A stretch of DNA of 64,000 nt, from contig NZ_PXOH01000022.1 in assembly GCF_003007785.1 (NCBI RefSeq), positions 18,371 to 82,370 on the forward strand, given 5' to 3'. Of the stretch, positions 26,150 to 36,286 are shown piece by piece. The notes under the pieces were generated by a model. The model saw only the letters and a program-made list of their open reading frames with translations, was not told the origin of the DNA and ran no database searches. Position numbers and translations under genes: made by a program. Numbering within the stretch: position 1 is the first letter of the stretch; every line of letters begins with the position of its first letter. This stretch comes from Aphanothece hegewaldii CCALA 016 (GTDB lineage Bacteria > Cyanobacteriota > Cyanobacteriia > Cyanobacteriales > Microcystaceae).

Positions 26150-27373
26150 TTAAGATAGATGAATATTTTTGAATAATTTTTTTCCAAAAAGTTTAATTTT
26201 CTGAATAAAAAATCCTTTCAAACCTTTGGTATATTTTTCAAATGTGTAATGGAATAGAATATCGATAATATCGTCTAAAGATAGATATTTTAGATAAGAT
26301 ACTCCTTGATCTATTCTAGCATCGCTATATTCTAAATAGACTTTACGACTAATTTGTTCTGACCAATTCCAGCGTTGAGAAAAATATTGCTTTAATTCTG
26401 CTTCATAACTTTTAAAATCTTGATGATTATTCTGTAGATAATCTTCAATATATCGACAAGCAACCTCAGCACTTTTCATCGCGTATCGAATTCCTTCACC
26501 ACCTAGAAAATTAACTGTTGATACCGTATCACCAATAGCAATGATTTGATTTTTGTAATAAATATCATTTAATTTAGGTGAATATTCTAAAATCGAGCCA
26601 TGAATATCAATAATTTGATAGTGTTCTAACTTAATATAATCTTGTATAATCTGATAAATATATTCTTTAATTGGCTTATTTTTTTGAATAAATTTATGTT
26701 TACCTTCCAGAATGGCTGTACCTACTTTTAGTTGATTATTCTCCATCGGAAAAATCCAAGAATAACCTTGTGGACTCCATTTATAACCTAAAAAGAAAAT
26801 TAATGAATCACTATATTTTTGATATAATTCCTCATCAACTTGAATTAAATATTCTATGCCAATTCCTTTTAAAAAATTAGGTTTATCTTTTTTGTTCGGA
26901 TAAATAACAGTTCTAGAATAGCCTGTTGCATCTACTAATAATTTAGTTTGTATCGTAAATGGTTCGCCGCCTTTTTTATGCAGATAAACTGTAATTTTGC
27001 CATCTTCATTACCATACTTTAAATAACGACAACCCAACCAAACAATACCGCCATTATTTGCGACATCTTGGGCTAAAAATGCTCTAAGTTTCGCAAAATC
27101 AAAAACCACACCTAATGGTTGTTTAGCTTGCCAACTGCGATAAATATTAGTCGAAATAATCTCGATATTTTGCCAGTAACGAGAGACAACAGATTCAGGT
27201 AAATTGTAGTTTTGTAAAGTTTCTAGAGGACTAGCTGCACTCGAAAAATTATTATTTTGAAAGTCCTCATGCTGTTCAACCAATAAAACCAGATAGCCTA
27301 ACTTTGCTAATAATCTAGCACAGTGACCACCTGCTGGCCCTGCGCCTACCACTACCACATCAAAAAACTGCAT
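26150..27373 (-). CDS. FAD-dependent oxidoreductase, geranylgeranyl-reductase-like
   Basis: This is a 407-residue flavoprotein with an N-terminal Rossmann motif VVVGAGPAGGHCARLLAKLG followed by acidic VEQH. The second FAD motif IIAIGDTVSTVNFLGGEGIR lies in the C-terminal half. The layout matches the geranylgeranyl reductase/lycopene-cyclase-like group of flavoenzymes. It diverges from classical ChlP in the middle, so the substrate could be another isoprenoid. It ends the mtnA side of a same-strand run, 4 bp after mtnA, suggesting co-transcription without obvious metabolic linkage. Confidence 0.75.
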   Translation of the reverse strand: MQFFDVVVVGAGPAGGHCARLLAKLGYLVLLVEQHEDFQNNNFSSAASPLETLQNYNLPESVVSRYWQNIEIISTNIYRSWQAKQPLGVVFDFAKLRAFLAQDVANNGGIVWLGCRYLKYGNEDGKITVYLHKKGGEPFTIQTKLLVDATGYSRTVIYPNKKDKPNFLKGIGIEYLIQVDEELYQKYSDSLIFFLGYKWSPQGYSWIFPMENNQLKVGTAILEGKHKFIQKNKPIKEYIYQIIQDYIKLEHYQIIDIHGSILEYSPKLNDIYYKNQIIAIGDTVSTVNFLGGEGIRYAMKSAEVACRYIEDYLQNNHQDFKSYEAELKQYFSQRWNWSEQISRKVYLEYSDARIDQGVSYLKYLSLDDIIDILFHYTFEKYTKGLKGFFIQKIKLFGKKLFKNIHLS

Positions 27374-27377
27374 TGAC

Positions 27378-28427
27378 TTAATATTTTAATCCTAACAATT
27401 CACTCGGTTTAACGGCTCCTCGTTCAGTAATAATAGCAGTAATCAACTCAGCAGGAGTGACATCAAAAGCAGGATTATAAAAATCAGCCCCTTGGGGAGA
27501 AATAATCGTTTTTCCGACTTGATAAATTTCCGAGGGATCTCGTTCTTCAATAGGTATTTCTGCCCCCGTTGCTAACTGAAAATCAACCGTTGATAAAGGT
27601 GCAGCCACATAAAAAGGGACATTGTGCATTTTCGAGACAACCGCTAGACTGTAAGTACCGATTTTATTCGCAGTATCGCCATTAGCCGTAATGCGATCGG
27701 CCCCAACAATCACCGCATCAACCATCCCTTGTTTCATACAATGGGCAGCCATACTATCCGTAATCACAGTGACTGGTATCCCCTCCTGAACACACTCCCA
27801 AGCCGTTAATTTTGCCCCTTGTAGACGTGGACGCGTTTCATCCGCAAAAACTTTCAAAAGTCGGTTAGCTTGCCATGCAGACCGAATAACCCCTAATGCA
27901 GTGCCATACCCAGCCGTTGCCAAAGCCCCTGTATTGCAGTGGGTTAAAATTCTCAGTTTGTGGGGTTGAGTTGGGAGTACAGCAAGACCATTTTTGCCGA
28001 TAGTTTCACAAGTTTGGACATCTTCAGCTTGGATATCTTGGGCGGTTTGTAGTAAAATTGCTCTAATTTCTTCTACTGTGCCTGGTGTTTCATAAGCTAT
28101 TCTGAGCATCCGAGAAATTGCCCAAAATAAATTAACTGCGGTGGGGCGAGTTTCTCTCAGTAACTGGGCGACTTTTTCGAGTTCTTTTAAAAATACATTA
28201 GTTTGGGTGGTTTCAATTTCCCTTGCACCGAGATACATTCCATACGCAGCAGCAACCCCTATAGCGGGCGCACCTCTCACGATCATTGATTTGATCGCCT
28301 CCGCCATATCATTACAGCGACTAATCTCAACAACGGTGTATTCTTGAGGTAGACGAGTTTGATCAATTAAAGACACTTTATCATGGTGCCAACGAACAGG
28401 AGAGATACGACTAGAGACGAGGGTCAT
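27378..28427 (-). CDS. mtnA: S-methyl-5-thioribose-1-phosphate isomerase
   Basis: MtnA converts methylthioribose-1-phosphate to methylthioribulose-1-phosphate in methionine salvage. The 349-residue protein shows [37 protein letters not shown] and [19 protein letters not shown], all diagnostic. The catalytic Cys lies in THCNTG and the catalytic Asp in GADRI. Length is normal. It is followed after 4 bp by the flavoprotein gene; no other salvage gene is in the window. Confidence 0.96.
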   Translation of the reverse strand: MTLVSSRISPVRWHHDKVSLIDQTRLPQEYTVVEISRCNDMAEAIKSMIVRGAPAIGVAAAYGMYLGAREIETTQTNVFLKELEKVAQLLRETRPTAVNLFWAISRMLRIAYETPGTVEEIRAILLQTAQDIQAEDVQTCETIGKNGLAVLPTQPHKLRILTHCNTGALATAGYGTALGVIRSAWQANRLLKVFADETRPRLQGAKLTAWECVQEGIPVTVITDSMAAHCMKQGMVDAVIVGADRITANGDTANKIGTYSLAVVSKMHNVPFYVAAPLSTVDFQLATGAEIPIEERDPSEIYQVGKTIISPQGADFYNPAFDVTPAELITAIITERGAVKPSELLGLKY

Positions 28428-28498
28428 GGATTTATCGATTAATAGAGTCCGACCTCTATTCTAGACTTTCGGTTAAAAAGTTGAACGTTTGCCAAAAT

Positions 28499-28759
28499 TC
28501 ATTTCTCAATTCTTTCGAGTTCTTCTCTTAAAACTCTACGCAAAATATCTTCTAAGTGTTCATGATTTTGTTGCTGAATATGTTGACGTAGTGCCTCATT
28601 GATTAGAGTTTGGTAGTTACCACCACCTGCTATATGAACCTTTTCACGAAACCACGCTAAAACATCGTCATCTAGTCGGATAGTAATGCGAGTCTTTCTG
28701 GGTGGGATCGGTTCGATCGCTCCTTTTTTACCTTGACTAAAATCGTACTCAACCTCCAT
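28499..28759 (-). CDS. brnA: BrnA-type antitoxin
   Basis: BrnA is the ribbon-helix-helix antitoxin that binds BrnT and represses the operon. The 86-residue protein has the central motif TRITIRLDDDVLAWFREKVH followed by NYQTLINEALRQHI, as in BrnA. It begins 2 bp after brnT, in the usual toxin-first order. The last 20 residues are a charged helix. The module looks intact. Confidence 0.88.
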   Translation of the reverse strand: MEVEYDFSQGKKGAIEPIPPRKTRITIRLDDDVLAWFREKVHIAGGGNYQTLINEALRQHIQQQNHEHLEDILRRVLREELERIEK

Positions 28760-28761
28760 AT

Positions 28762-29028
28762 TTAACCTTCCTCATATTGTGTACGTTCTTGTCGAGTAGC
28801 TTTACGAGCGGAGATAACTCTAATTTTATTACCACGCCACGTAAAGACAACAACTAAAATTCTGCCCAAAGCATCCATACCAATGGTAATCTGCCTTTCT
28901 TCGTCAAACCGTTCATCTATGATCGTGATGGCGTGATCGTCATTAAAAACGGATACCGCATCAGCAAAATCTATACGATGTTTGCGAAAATTGGTTATTG
29001 CTTTGTCTTTGTCCCATTGGTATATCAT
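28762..29028 (-). CDS. brnT: BrnT-type toxin (RelE-fold ribonuclease)
   Basis: BrnT is a small ribonuclease toxin of RelE-like fold. The 88-residue protein reads MIYQWDKDKAITNFRKHRID, then FNDDHAITIIDERFDEER, and ends with IRVISARKATRQERTQYEEG, the standard BrnT framework. It is the first gene of the pair, as expected. No truncation is seen. The ankyrin-repeat gene lies further downstream on the chromosome, beyond the promoter side of brnT. Confidence 0.9.
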   Translation of the reverse strand: MIYQWDKDKAITNFRKHRIDFADAVSVFNDDHAITIIDERFDEERQITIGMDALGRILVVVFTWRGNKIRVISARKATRQERTQYEEG

Positions 29029-29110
29029 TTAATTATAGTATGTACATCTGTACACCTATAATAAACACAAATATTGATGACATGAAAGTCTACCATTGCA
29101 CTGACTTTGC

Positions 29111-31792
29111 TCAATCCCACCAGAAGTAAAGACGATCGCTATTATCTAAATTTTCTGCTAAAATTTCAACTGAGCCACAGCCTTGATCGACAATATCTGG
29201 ACAAAAATCATACATCAAATTAGCCAAACCCTCTGGCTCTTGAATTGGATTAAGAAATCTTCCCCCAAGCGTATCATGGGCAATACAAGTCAAGATAAAA
29301 GACTGTTTTGCTTCAAGATCTTTTAACCATTGAATTACATAACCTGGCCCGATACCATAATTACAACCATTGGTTTGATGCAGGGCAATTACTTCATATT
29401 TATCAGTAGTTGGAACAATACATAAGTTTTCGGGGCCATTTCCATAATAGCTATCAGGTTCATAAACAAAGCAACCCCGTTCTAAAAATTGGCGTTGTAG
29501 TTCTTCCGTATTAATATGTTGACGACGCTTACTGTCTACATGAATAGAAAAGCAACCTAGCCAATACTCATTACTAATAGGTTTACTACCACAAAGATTG
29601 GCTAAATCATTGACTGCTTGCAGATAATTAGGATTTTGTGCAGCAACAGAAAAGTCAGGTTGTTCTATCTCTTCACCCCATCGATTTTCTTCTGTTTCCT
29701 CATCATCTTCTGTTTTTGTATTTTCAAACTCACTGAGATCAGTTCCTGTGTACTCTTGCAAAAATTCCAAAATGTGCAGATGATTATAAAGTTTAGCCAG
29801 AACTACGGCGGTATCTCCATCCGATGATCTTACTTCTAGACGCGCTCCCGCATTTAATAAGGTTTGTAGTAAGTGTAATTGATTATTTCTCGCCGCTTCA
29901 ATTAAAGGAGTCGTTTCACAATTGGGTAAATTAGGATCGGCCCCCGCTTGTAAAAGAACCTGCACCACTTCAATAATATGGTCTTCGTTTAAAGGTTGCC
30001 ATTCCCAACACTTCCCATCACCGCGATATTCTCGATGTGTAAACTTAGAATTTGGAGCGTTTGGCTCGACTTGTACATAATGACTCGCTCCGGCGGCTTC
30101 GGCGATCGCTGTTTTTCTTTCTTTAGAAACCGCATTAACATCAGCACCATGCTCGATGAGAAGACGCACTAAAGGAAGACTACTAACTTTTGCTGCTTTC
30201 ATTAAAACCGTTTCACCATCACGGTTAGTTTGCGTAATACTAGCCCCATGAGTCAGTAACATTTCTGCAATTTCAACCGCACCGGCTGTACAGGCTAGAA
30301 TTAAAGGTGTATTGCCATAAGCCACCGCTTGATTAACATCCGCACCGGCTGACACTAATAACCGAACGACGGCTAAATGGTTATTTTCTGAGGCTAAAGC
30401 TAGAGGCGTGTAAGCAATTGTATCTTGGTCATTGGCATCAGCACCCAATTGTAATAAAGTTTGAACAATCTCAGAATGTCCTCCTGCTGCTGCGTACATT
30501 AGTGGGGTGCGTCCAAAACGATAATTCATACTAAGAATTGTTTCGGGATCGGTATGTTCTAACAAGGTTTTAGAAACAGGTTTTGCATCAGCCCCTAGAT
30601 CTGTCAAATGGAAATCAGCACCCGCTTTTAGTAATAACTCGACAATTCTAAGATATCCTGCACTACAGGCTAAAATTAATGGTGTTCGATCAAGAGTTTG
30701 ACGACGGATATCTCGTGCGTTAGGATTTGCTCCTGTGTTTAAACAATCTTGAACAACGGCAAGATCGCCATTTTCTGCGGCTAACAAGAGTTTTTCATCG
30801 GCACTGATGATCTTTCCATTGACCCCAAATCGGCGCAGTACGTCTAGAATATTGGGATACTCGTTTCTGATCGCCCAATCATAAGCGGATAAACCTTCAC
30901 CATCTTTTTGATGAGGATCGGCACCTGCTTCTAAAAGAGTCGTCAAAGCTGCTGTATGTCCGCAACGAGCCGCAATAATCACAGGATTTGTATCTATAGC
31001 GTTTTCGGGTTTTGTTGAGTGAGTTTTTTGTTGAGTTGATGCAGCCTTGATCTGGGCGATTTCGCTTTGAATTTGAGCCATGCGATCGCTATTAATTTCC
31101 TGATCATTCTCTACACCTTCTAATGATTCCATCATCCGCCCCAAAGCTTCCATTGCTTCAAATGCTGTACCTAGAGCCGATGACGCTTCTTGCTGAATAA
31201 CTAATTGATTTAGCGTAATATGACGTACTTTGGTATTAATTTCTGCACCTGAAGAGATTAGTGCCTGAATGACATCGGGAAAGCCCTGAGCCGCCGCGAT
31301 CGCAATTGGTGGAGTCCCTCCTATAGTAGAGTTATAATTGGGGTAAGCACCCGCAGCAATTAGCTTAAGAGCAATTTCAGTATATCCCTGTTCGATCGCA
31401 CTCATCAAAGGTGTTCCACTGAGATTTCCCGCGTCCACATCAGCACCCGCAGTAATCAGCATTTCTACAATTTCTAGATGTCCAATACGAGCCGCAGCAT
31501 GAATCGGTGTACCAGAGTATGTTTTAACGTTTATATCTGCACCTTTGTCAATGAGTGTTTGTACTGCTTTAGTGCGACCCGTTATCAGCACCCAAACCAG
31601 GGAAGTTTTAAGCTCAGGATCTTCGGCACCTGCTTCGATCAAGGCACATTTAATCTGATCCCCACCATGAGGAACCAGTTGATAAGCGGTTTTCGTTCCT
31701 TTAGTGGCGTTAGGATTTGCTCCGGCGGCTAATAATTCTTCAACAAGAGCGAGATTTTTTTGCTCGATCGCTGTAATTAATTGTTCATCCAT
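29111..31792 (-). CDS. Large ankyrin-repeat protein with C-terminal DUF4253-like domain
   Basis: The 893-residue protein contains about 15 ankyrin repeats, recognisable by recurring TPLxxA, LLxxGAD and GHxEIVxxL patterns from residue 1 to about 710. A helical insertion near residues 200-260 (EAMEALGRMMESLEG) interrupts them. The final 150 residues form a separate domain, including CNYGIGPGYVIQWLKDLE, FCPDIVDQGCGSVE and the terminal YFWWD, which I tentatively relate to DUF4253. No signal peptide is seen, so it is probably a cytosolic binding scaffold. The C-terminal domain could be an effector module. Confidence 0.8.
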   Translation of the reverse strand: MDEQLITAIEQKNLALVEELLAAGANPNATKGTKTAYQLVPHGGDQIKCALIEAGAEDPELKTSLVWVLITGRTKAVQTLIDKGADINVKTYSGTPIHAAARIGHLEIVEMLITAGADVDAGNLSGTPLMSAIEQGYTEIALKLIAAGAYPNYNSTIGGTPPIAIAAAQGFPDVIQALISSGAEINTKVRHITLNQLVIQQEASSALGTAFEAMEALGRMMESLEGVENDQEINSDRMAQIQSEIAQIKAASTQQKTHSTKPENAIDTNPVIIAARCGHTAALTTLLEAGADPHQKDGEGLSAYDWAIRNEYPNILDVLRRFGVNGKIISADEKLLLAAENGDLAVVQDCLNTGANPNARDIRRQTLDRTPLILACSAGYLRIVELLLKAGADFHLTDLGADAKPVSKTLLEHTDPETILSMNYRFGRTPLMYAAAGGHSEIVQTLLQLGADANDQDTIAYTPLALASENNHLAVVRLLVSAGADVNQAVAYGNTPLILACTAGAVEIAEMLLTHGASITQTNRDGETVLMKAAKVSSLPLVRLLIEHGADVNAVSKERKTAIAEAAGASHYVQVEPNAPNSKFTHREYRGDGKCWEWQPLNEDHIIEVVQVLLQAGADPNLPNCETTPLIEAARNNQLHLLQTLLNAGARLEVRSSDGDTAVVLAKLYNHLHILEFLQEYTGTDLSEFENTKTEDDEETEENRWGEEIEQPDFSVAAQNPNYLQAVNDLANLCGSKPISNEYWLGCFSIHVDSKRRQHINTEELQRQFLERGCFVYEPDSYYGNGPENLCIVPTTDKYEVIALHQTNGCNYGIGPGYVIQWLKDLEAKQSFILTCIAHDTLGGRFLNPIQEPEGLANLMYDFCPDIVDQGCGSVEILAENLDNSDRLYFWWD

Positions 31793-31854
31793 AAATCATT
31801 TGTTCCAGATTTGTACTAATGATTAGTATGCCCAAAATTCCAACAAAATCTTAC

Positions 31855-31888
31855 AAAAAAAAAGACGCGATATTTTTACCACGTCTTT
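31855..31888 (-). terminator. Rho-independent terminator after the CARDB-subtilase gene
   Basis: On the reverse strand, AAAGACG pairs with CGTCTTT around a 14-nt loop and is followed by a run of T. It lies about 25 bp downstream of the protease stop and before the ankyrin gene, so it should separate the two transcripts. Confidence 0.75.
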
Positions 31889-31910
31889 ATAAAAATGTTA
31901 AGTGATTTAA

Positions 31911-34442
31911 TTAAATAATCTCTTTATTTGTGAGTTGAGATTGGAACACCAAACCTGTAAGCTGATCGAAACTGGTTAGAGAAGCTTGCTCATATTCATA
32001 TTGACTAGAAATATGAACGGTTTCTCCTGTGATGAAAATCGATTTTTCAGAATCATTTCTTGTCCATGTTGGCTGCGTGTTAGTGGCTGCCCCCGTAAAT
32101 TGAGACTGGGTTAACTCCATATCGACTGGCGACAAGAAAGCAGATAATGAGTTAGTCTGTGAAGCAGTCGGGCTATTTTCCGAGGTTGAAATTAAAATCG
32201 AACGAACTTGAGCATCGGTTAAAGTACCTTTCGCACTGAGCATCAAAGCGATAACACCCGCCATGTGAGGGGTAGCCATTGATGTACCACTATAAGTATC
32301 ATATTTGTTATTGGGAACAGTCGAGTATACATCAACCCCAGGTGCAGTAATATAAGCAAGATTAGTACCACCAGCGCGATTAGAGAAATCAGCCATATTA
32401 TTACGTTTGTCCACGGCTCCGACAGCTATTCCCCATTGAGTCGCATAAGCGGCCGGATAATGCCCCATTGTGGTCGAATCCCCGTCATTTCCCGCAGCCA
32501 TCACAACAATAGCACCTTTACTGCTGGCATATTCTACAGCCGCCCGCAACTCAGCGTTATTGTTACCGCCCCCTAAACTCATATTAATCACACGAGCACC
32601 GTTATCAGCAGCATAGCGTATTCCTTTAGCGACACCTCTATCAGATCCCGAACCCGAATCACTAAGCACTTTAACGGGCATAATTTTGGCATTGTAAGCT
32701 ATTCCTGTTACACCAAAATCATTTTTCACACCAGCGATCGTACCTGAAACGTGTGTACCATGACTATGACCATCCATTGTATTATTATTGTTGCCGTTGA
32801 AATTCCAACCCCAATAATCATCAACAAAGCCATTGTTGTCATCATCAATGCCATTACCGTTGATTTCGCCAGGATTATGCCAAATATTACTACTCAAGTC
32901 GGCATGATTGCGATCGACTCCTGTATCTAGCACGGCAACAATAATACCATTTCCTGTATAGCCTTTTGCCCAGACTTCAGGTGCTTTGATCAGATCTGCC
33001 CCCCAATTCTTGCCCCCTAAATTGGGTACACTAGGAAAGGGATTTTGTCCAAGGGCTTTAGCCACTGCTTCAGCCGCATCAACTAAACCATAACCATTAA
33101 ATGAACTATAACCATCTAGAGAAGGCGTGACTTGAATCGATGTGTAGAATGTATTATTGTTCTCATTCTTTTCGACAAGATCATTATTTCCATCAGCTTT
33201 CGCAATTAGATAATAGTTTCCGCCCGCAAGCTTAGAACTTAGAGCGATTGAAGCTTTTTCAGTACTAGAAGTGTCTGGATCAACGTAATAAGAAGATACT
33301 TGATCTAAATAAGTATCATTAGCATCAATCACCGTATCTTGAGATAAATAAAATTTAGTATCGCTACCATACCAACCTGTAGAAGCATCTCCCTTATTTC
33401 TCAGAGTAAATGTTACATCTAGGGAATAACCCGCCGTCACAGTTTGCGGTGCAACAAGTTTAGTAATTAATAAATCAGGTTTGGGAGCTTCTGTAATATT
33501 AATAGTCTTGTAGCGTAAATTATTCGTTTCGTTACTTTCTGCAATATATTTATCGCCATCTGCTTGAGCAAAAAGATAATAAGTTCCTGTTGTGATGGTT
33601 TCATCTAAATAAATATAGGCTGAACTGTTTTGACTTGTTCCAGCTTCCATAGAATAAGTATAGTCAGAACCTATATAAATATCAGAATTAGTGAGGGTTG
33701 CATCAGTAGAAAGATAAAATTTATTGTTGCTACCGTTCCAGTCTGTCGAGCCTAGTCCTTGATTTGCGATCGTATAATCTATTGTTAAATAATCACCGCC
33801 CACCGCATCTGAAGGAACTGTCAGATCACTAATGACTAAATCAGGTTTCGGAAGTTCTTGAATCGTAATCGCTTTAGCAAAAATATTATTACTTTCATTA
33901 CTTTCTTCTACATAATTATACTCATCTGCTTTCGCTAATATATAATAGTTTCCAATCGCTAAATCACTACTCAGATAAAAATAAGTAGACTCACTCCTAG
34001 AAGCTCCCGCAGCCAAAGTATCAGAGTAGTCATCTGTTAAGTAAATGTCTGAATTATCTAACGTTAAATTCTTCGATAAATAGAAACTGGTGTAACCTCC
34101 AGACCATCCAGTAGAAGCAGTTCCCTGATTTTTTATCGTATAGTTAAAATTAATGGTACTGGTGACTGTTGCCGATGTAGGGGTTGTCATTTTATTAATG
34201 ACTAAATCGGGTTTACCTGCTTGGATTAAACTGTCATTGGAGACTAATTGTGTTTGTTGAGCGAGAGAATTAGAAAGACCTGTAAATTGTTCTAAAATCG
34301 TCTCAAAATTTTTCTGCTCTGAAATTGAATTCAAAATGAAATCGGAATTCATTCTAGAATCAGGGAGTAAGCTATTAGCTGGTTGAGGCTCTAAAGCTAA
34401 TGTAGAAGGATTGATATCGAGAGGTAAAGCGTTGTCGAACAT
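31911..34442 (-). CDS. Subtilisin-like protease with three CARDB repeats
   Basis: The 843-residue protein starts with a poorly structured segment, then three CARDB-type adhesion repeats (roughly residues 78-195, 200-315, 322-437). Each opens like PDLVISDLTVPS and ends with a VEESNESNN-type motif. A peptidase S8 domain follows with catalytic Asp506 (VLDTGVD), His561 (GHSHGTHVSG) and Ser721 (SGTSMATPHMAGV). An Asn/Asp-rich loop (NGIDDDNNGFVDDYWGWNF) probably binds calcium. No classical signal peptide is visible, although the domains suggest an extracellular protein; secretion through a C-terminal signal or type I route is possible. Confidence 0.88.
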   Translation of the reverse strand: MFDNALPLDINPSTLALEPQPANSLLPDSRMNSDFILNSISEQKNFETILEQFTGLSNSLAQQTQLVSNDSLIQAGKPDLVINKMTTPTSATVTSTINFNYTIKNQGTASTGWSGGYTSFYLSKNLTLDNSDIYLTDDYSDTLAAGASRSESTYFYLSSDLAIGNYYILAKADEYNYVEESNESNNIFAKAITIQELPKPDLVISDLTVPSDAVGGDYLTIDYTIANQGLGSTDWNGSNNKFYLSTDATLTNSDIYIGSDYTYSMEAGTSQNSSAYIYLDETITTGTYYLFAQADGDKYIAESNETNNLRYKTINITEAPKPDLLITKLVAPQTVTAGYSLDVTFTLRNKGDASTGWYGSDTKFYLSQDTVIDANDTYLDQVSSYYVDPDTSSTEKASIALSSKLAGGNYYLIAKADGNNDLVEKNENNNTFYTSIQVTPSLDGYSSFNGYGLVDAAEAVAKALGQNPFPSVPNLGGKNWGADLIKAPEVWAKGYTGNGIIVAVLDTGVDRNHADLSSNIWHNPGEINGNGIDDDNNGFVDDYWGWNFNGNNNNTMDGHSHGTHVSGTIAGVKNDFGVTGIAYNAKIMPVKVLSDSGSGSDRGVAKGIRYAADNGARVINMSLGGGNNNAELRAAVEYASSKGAIVVMAAGNDGDSTTMGHYPAAYATQWGIAVGAVDKRNNMADFSNRAGGTNLAYITAPGVDVYSTVPNNKYDTYSGTSMATPHMAGVIALMLSAKGTLTDAQVRSILISTSENSPTASQTNSLSAFLSPVDMELTQSQFTGAATNTQPTWTRNDSEKSIFITGETVHISSQYEYEQASLTSFDQLTGLVFQSQLTNKEII

Positions 34443-34747
34443 ATTTTGTAGCTCCTAAATTGGTTGAAGTCAACCACCCAATAAATAACGATCAAGTAAA
34501 TAGTTTCTATTCGGGAAAAAATGAGCAGTTAATTCAAGACTCTTAAATGTTTGTTGCCCTTGACATTAACAGTTTTTAATCAAATGAAGAACATTAAAGT
34601 AATCCCTCTAGTCCCTATATTTTTTATAATAATGCTCAATCGGGAAGAAGTAGGGAAGATAAATTTTAAACTTATGTACCAAAATGTTGCACTTTTGTAG
34701 ATAATGAGTTAGCGAAAACTTTATTACTCTTGTTTGAAGTGAGACGA

Positions 34748-35683
34748 GTGAACATTCTCTATATTTTCTTGGGTATTCTAGTTACAATTGTCGCGTTGCT
34801 AGAAGGTGGTTTACGATATATCGGTTTTGGTAATCCTTTGCTGTATCAAGCTGATGGAGAAATGGGTTATCTATTAGCTCCTAACCAAAAAGTACGCCGC
34901 ATGAATAACCGAATTTGGATCAATGAATATTCAATGCGAAGCGATCCAATTGAGAAAAAACGTCCTGAAAATACTTTAAGAATCTTATTAATTGGTGATT
35001 CGATCGCAAATGGGGGATGGTGGACCGATCAACACGAAACTATCTCATCTTTGCTCGAAAAACAATTAAAAAATCCTAAATTATCTCAATATAATCAAAT
35101 ACAAGTGTTAAATGCTTCGGCTAATTCTTGGGGTCCCAGAAATCAACTCGCATATCTAAAACGATACGGTTTTTTTGAATCACAAGTTGTTATCTTACTT
35201 TTAAATACCGATGATTTCTTTTCAGGTATGCCCAATTCTGAAGCGGTGGGAAAAGATATCAATTATCCTGATCATAAACCTGCACTGGCGATTAATGAAC
35301 TCTATCGCCGATATTTTCCCTCACCTGAACCACAAAAAGACAACACACCAAAGCCACAAGAAAAAGATATTGTAGGAATTAATTTAGCAGCTATTAAAGA
35401 AATTTATCAAGTATGTCAAGCCAATAACGCTCAATTAATCATTGCGATGACACCCTTATTACAAGAAGTCGAACAATCATCTAAAGAATTTCAACAACGA
35501 GCCAAAAACCGCTTAATGGAATTAGCCAAAACAGAATCTATTTTTTATCTAGATTTTTTACCGCGATTTAAACAAATAGAACCACCCAAATCAATTTACC
35601 GCGATCGTATTCATATTACACCCGAAGGTAATAAAATTGTTAGTAAGTATTTAAGTGAAAAAATCGAAAAAATTATAAAATAA
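34748..35683 (+). CDS. SGNH/GDSL-type hydrolase, membrane-anchored
   Basis: SGNH hydrolases are serine esterases or acyltransferases acting on envelope or extracellular carbohydrates and lipids. The protein has an N-terminal membrane segment (ILYIFLGILVTIVALLEGG). The nucleophile block ILLIGDSIANGG, an Asn in LNASANSWG and the terminal DRIHITPEGN (catalytic Asp and His) are all visible. I start at GTG 34748; GTG 34739 and TTG 34730 are in-frame alternatives. It precedes the carbonic-anhydrase-like gene by 12 bp, so the two likely form an operon. Confidence 0.75.
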   Translation: MNILYIFLGILVTIVALLEGGLRYIGFGNPLLYQADGEMGYLLAPNQKVRRMNNRIWINEYSMRSDPIEKKRPENTLRILLIGDSIANGGWWTDQHETISSLLEKQLKNPKLSQYNQIQVLNASANSWGPRNQLAYLKRYGFFESQVVILLLNTDDFFSGMPNSEAVGKDINYPDHKPALAINELYRRYFPSPEPQKDNTPKPQEKDIVGINLAAIKEIYQVCQANNAQLIIAMTPLLQEVEQSSKEFQQRAKNRLMELAKTESIFYLDFLPRFKQIEPPKSIYRDRIHITPEGNKIVSKYLSEKIEKIIK

Positions 35684-35695
35684 GAGGTAAATACT

Positions 35696-36223
35696 TTGAA
35701 TACAACTTGTAATTGTCATCGACGTTGGTTTTTACGTTCTTTATTAAGTGCCTCAATTCTCTTACCTTCCCTATCTTTCTCTCGTTCGGCTTTTTCCTTA
35801 CCTATTCAACCTAAAGCCTTAGTTTTAACCTGTATTGACTATCGTTTTTTTGATGGTGAACAAACGTTTTTAAAAGAAAAAAACTTAAAAAATCAATACG
35901 ACTGGACAGCTTTAGCCGGAGCCTCTTTAGCATTAACAGGCTTTCCTCATGACGAAGATGCCGTCGCTTTTTGGGATCAACTTGCTTTATCTGAACAACT
36001 CCATCATATTCAAAAAGTAATAATTATTGATCATCAAGATTGTGGCGCATATGCTAAAAAAATAGATACTAATCTTAGCAAAGATCCCGAACGAGAAAAA
36101 CAAATACATCGTCAATATCTCACCAAAGCCTCTCAAGAAATCTTATCCCGTTATCCTCAACTTGAGATCGAAATGTACTTAGCCACACTCGCAGGAGAAT
36201 TTATAGAAATATTACCGAATTAA
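35696..36223 (+). CDS. Small Tat-type beta-carbonic-anhydrase-like protein
   Basis: The 175-residue product has a twin-arginine-like signal (HRRWFLRSLLSASILLP). It also shows the beta-carbonic-anhydrase zinc pattern: Cys and Asp-x-Arg in LVLTCIDYRFF, then His-x2-Cys in IIIDHQDCGAY. It is shorter than usual beta-CAs (200-260) and lacks much of the oligomerisation region, so activity is uncertain. The TTG start at 35696 is supported by GAGGT eight bases upstream. It is probably in an operon with the SGNH hydrolase and would act outside the cytoplasm. Confidence 0.65.
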   Translation: MNTTCNCHRRWFLRSLLSASILLPSLSFSRSAFSLPIQPKALVLTCIDYRFFDGEQTFLKEKNLKNQYDWTALAGASLALTGFPHDEDAVAFWDQLALSEQLHHIQKVIIIDHQDCGAYAKKIDTNLSKDPEREKQIHRQYLTKASQEILSRYPQLEIEMYLATLAGEFIEILPN

Positions 36224-36286
36224 ACTGCTCCATCCATCAATAAATCAGTCACCATAGAAAAAGAACGCTCTACCGACGATCCAAAA

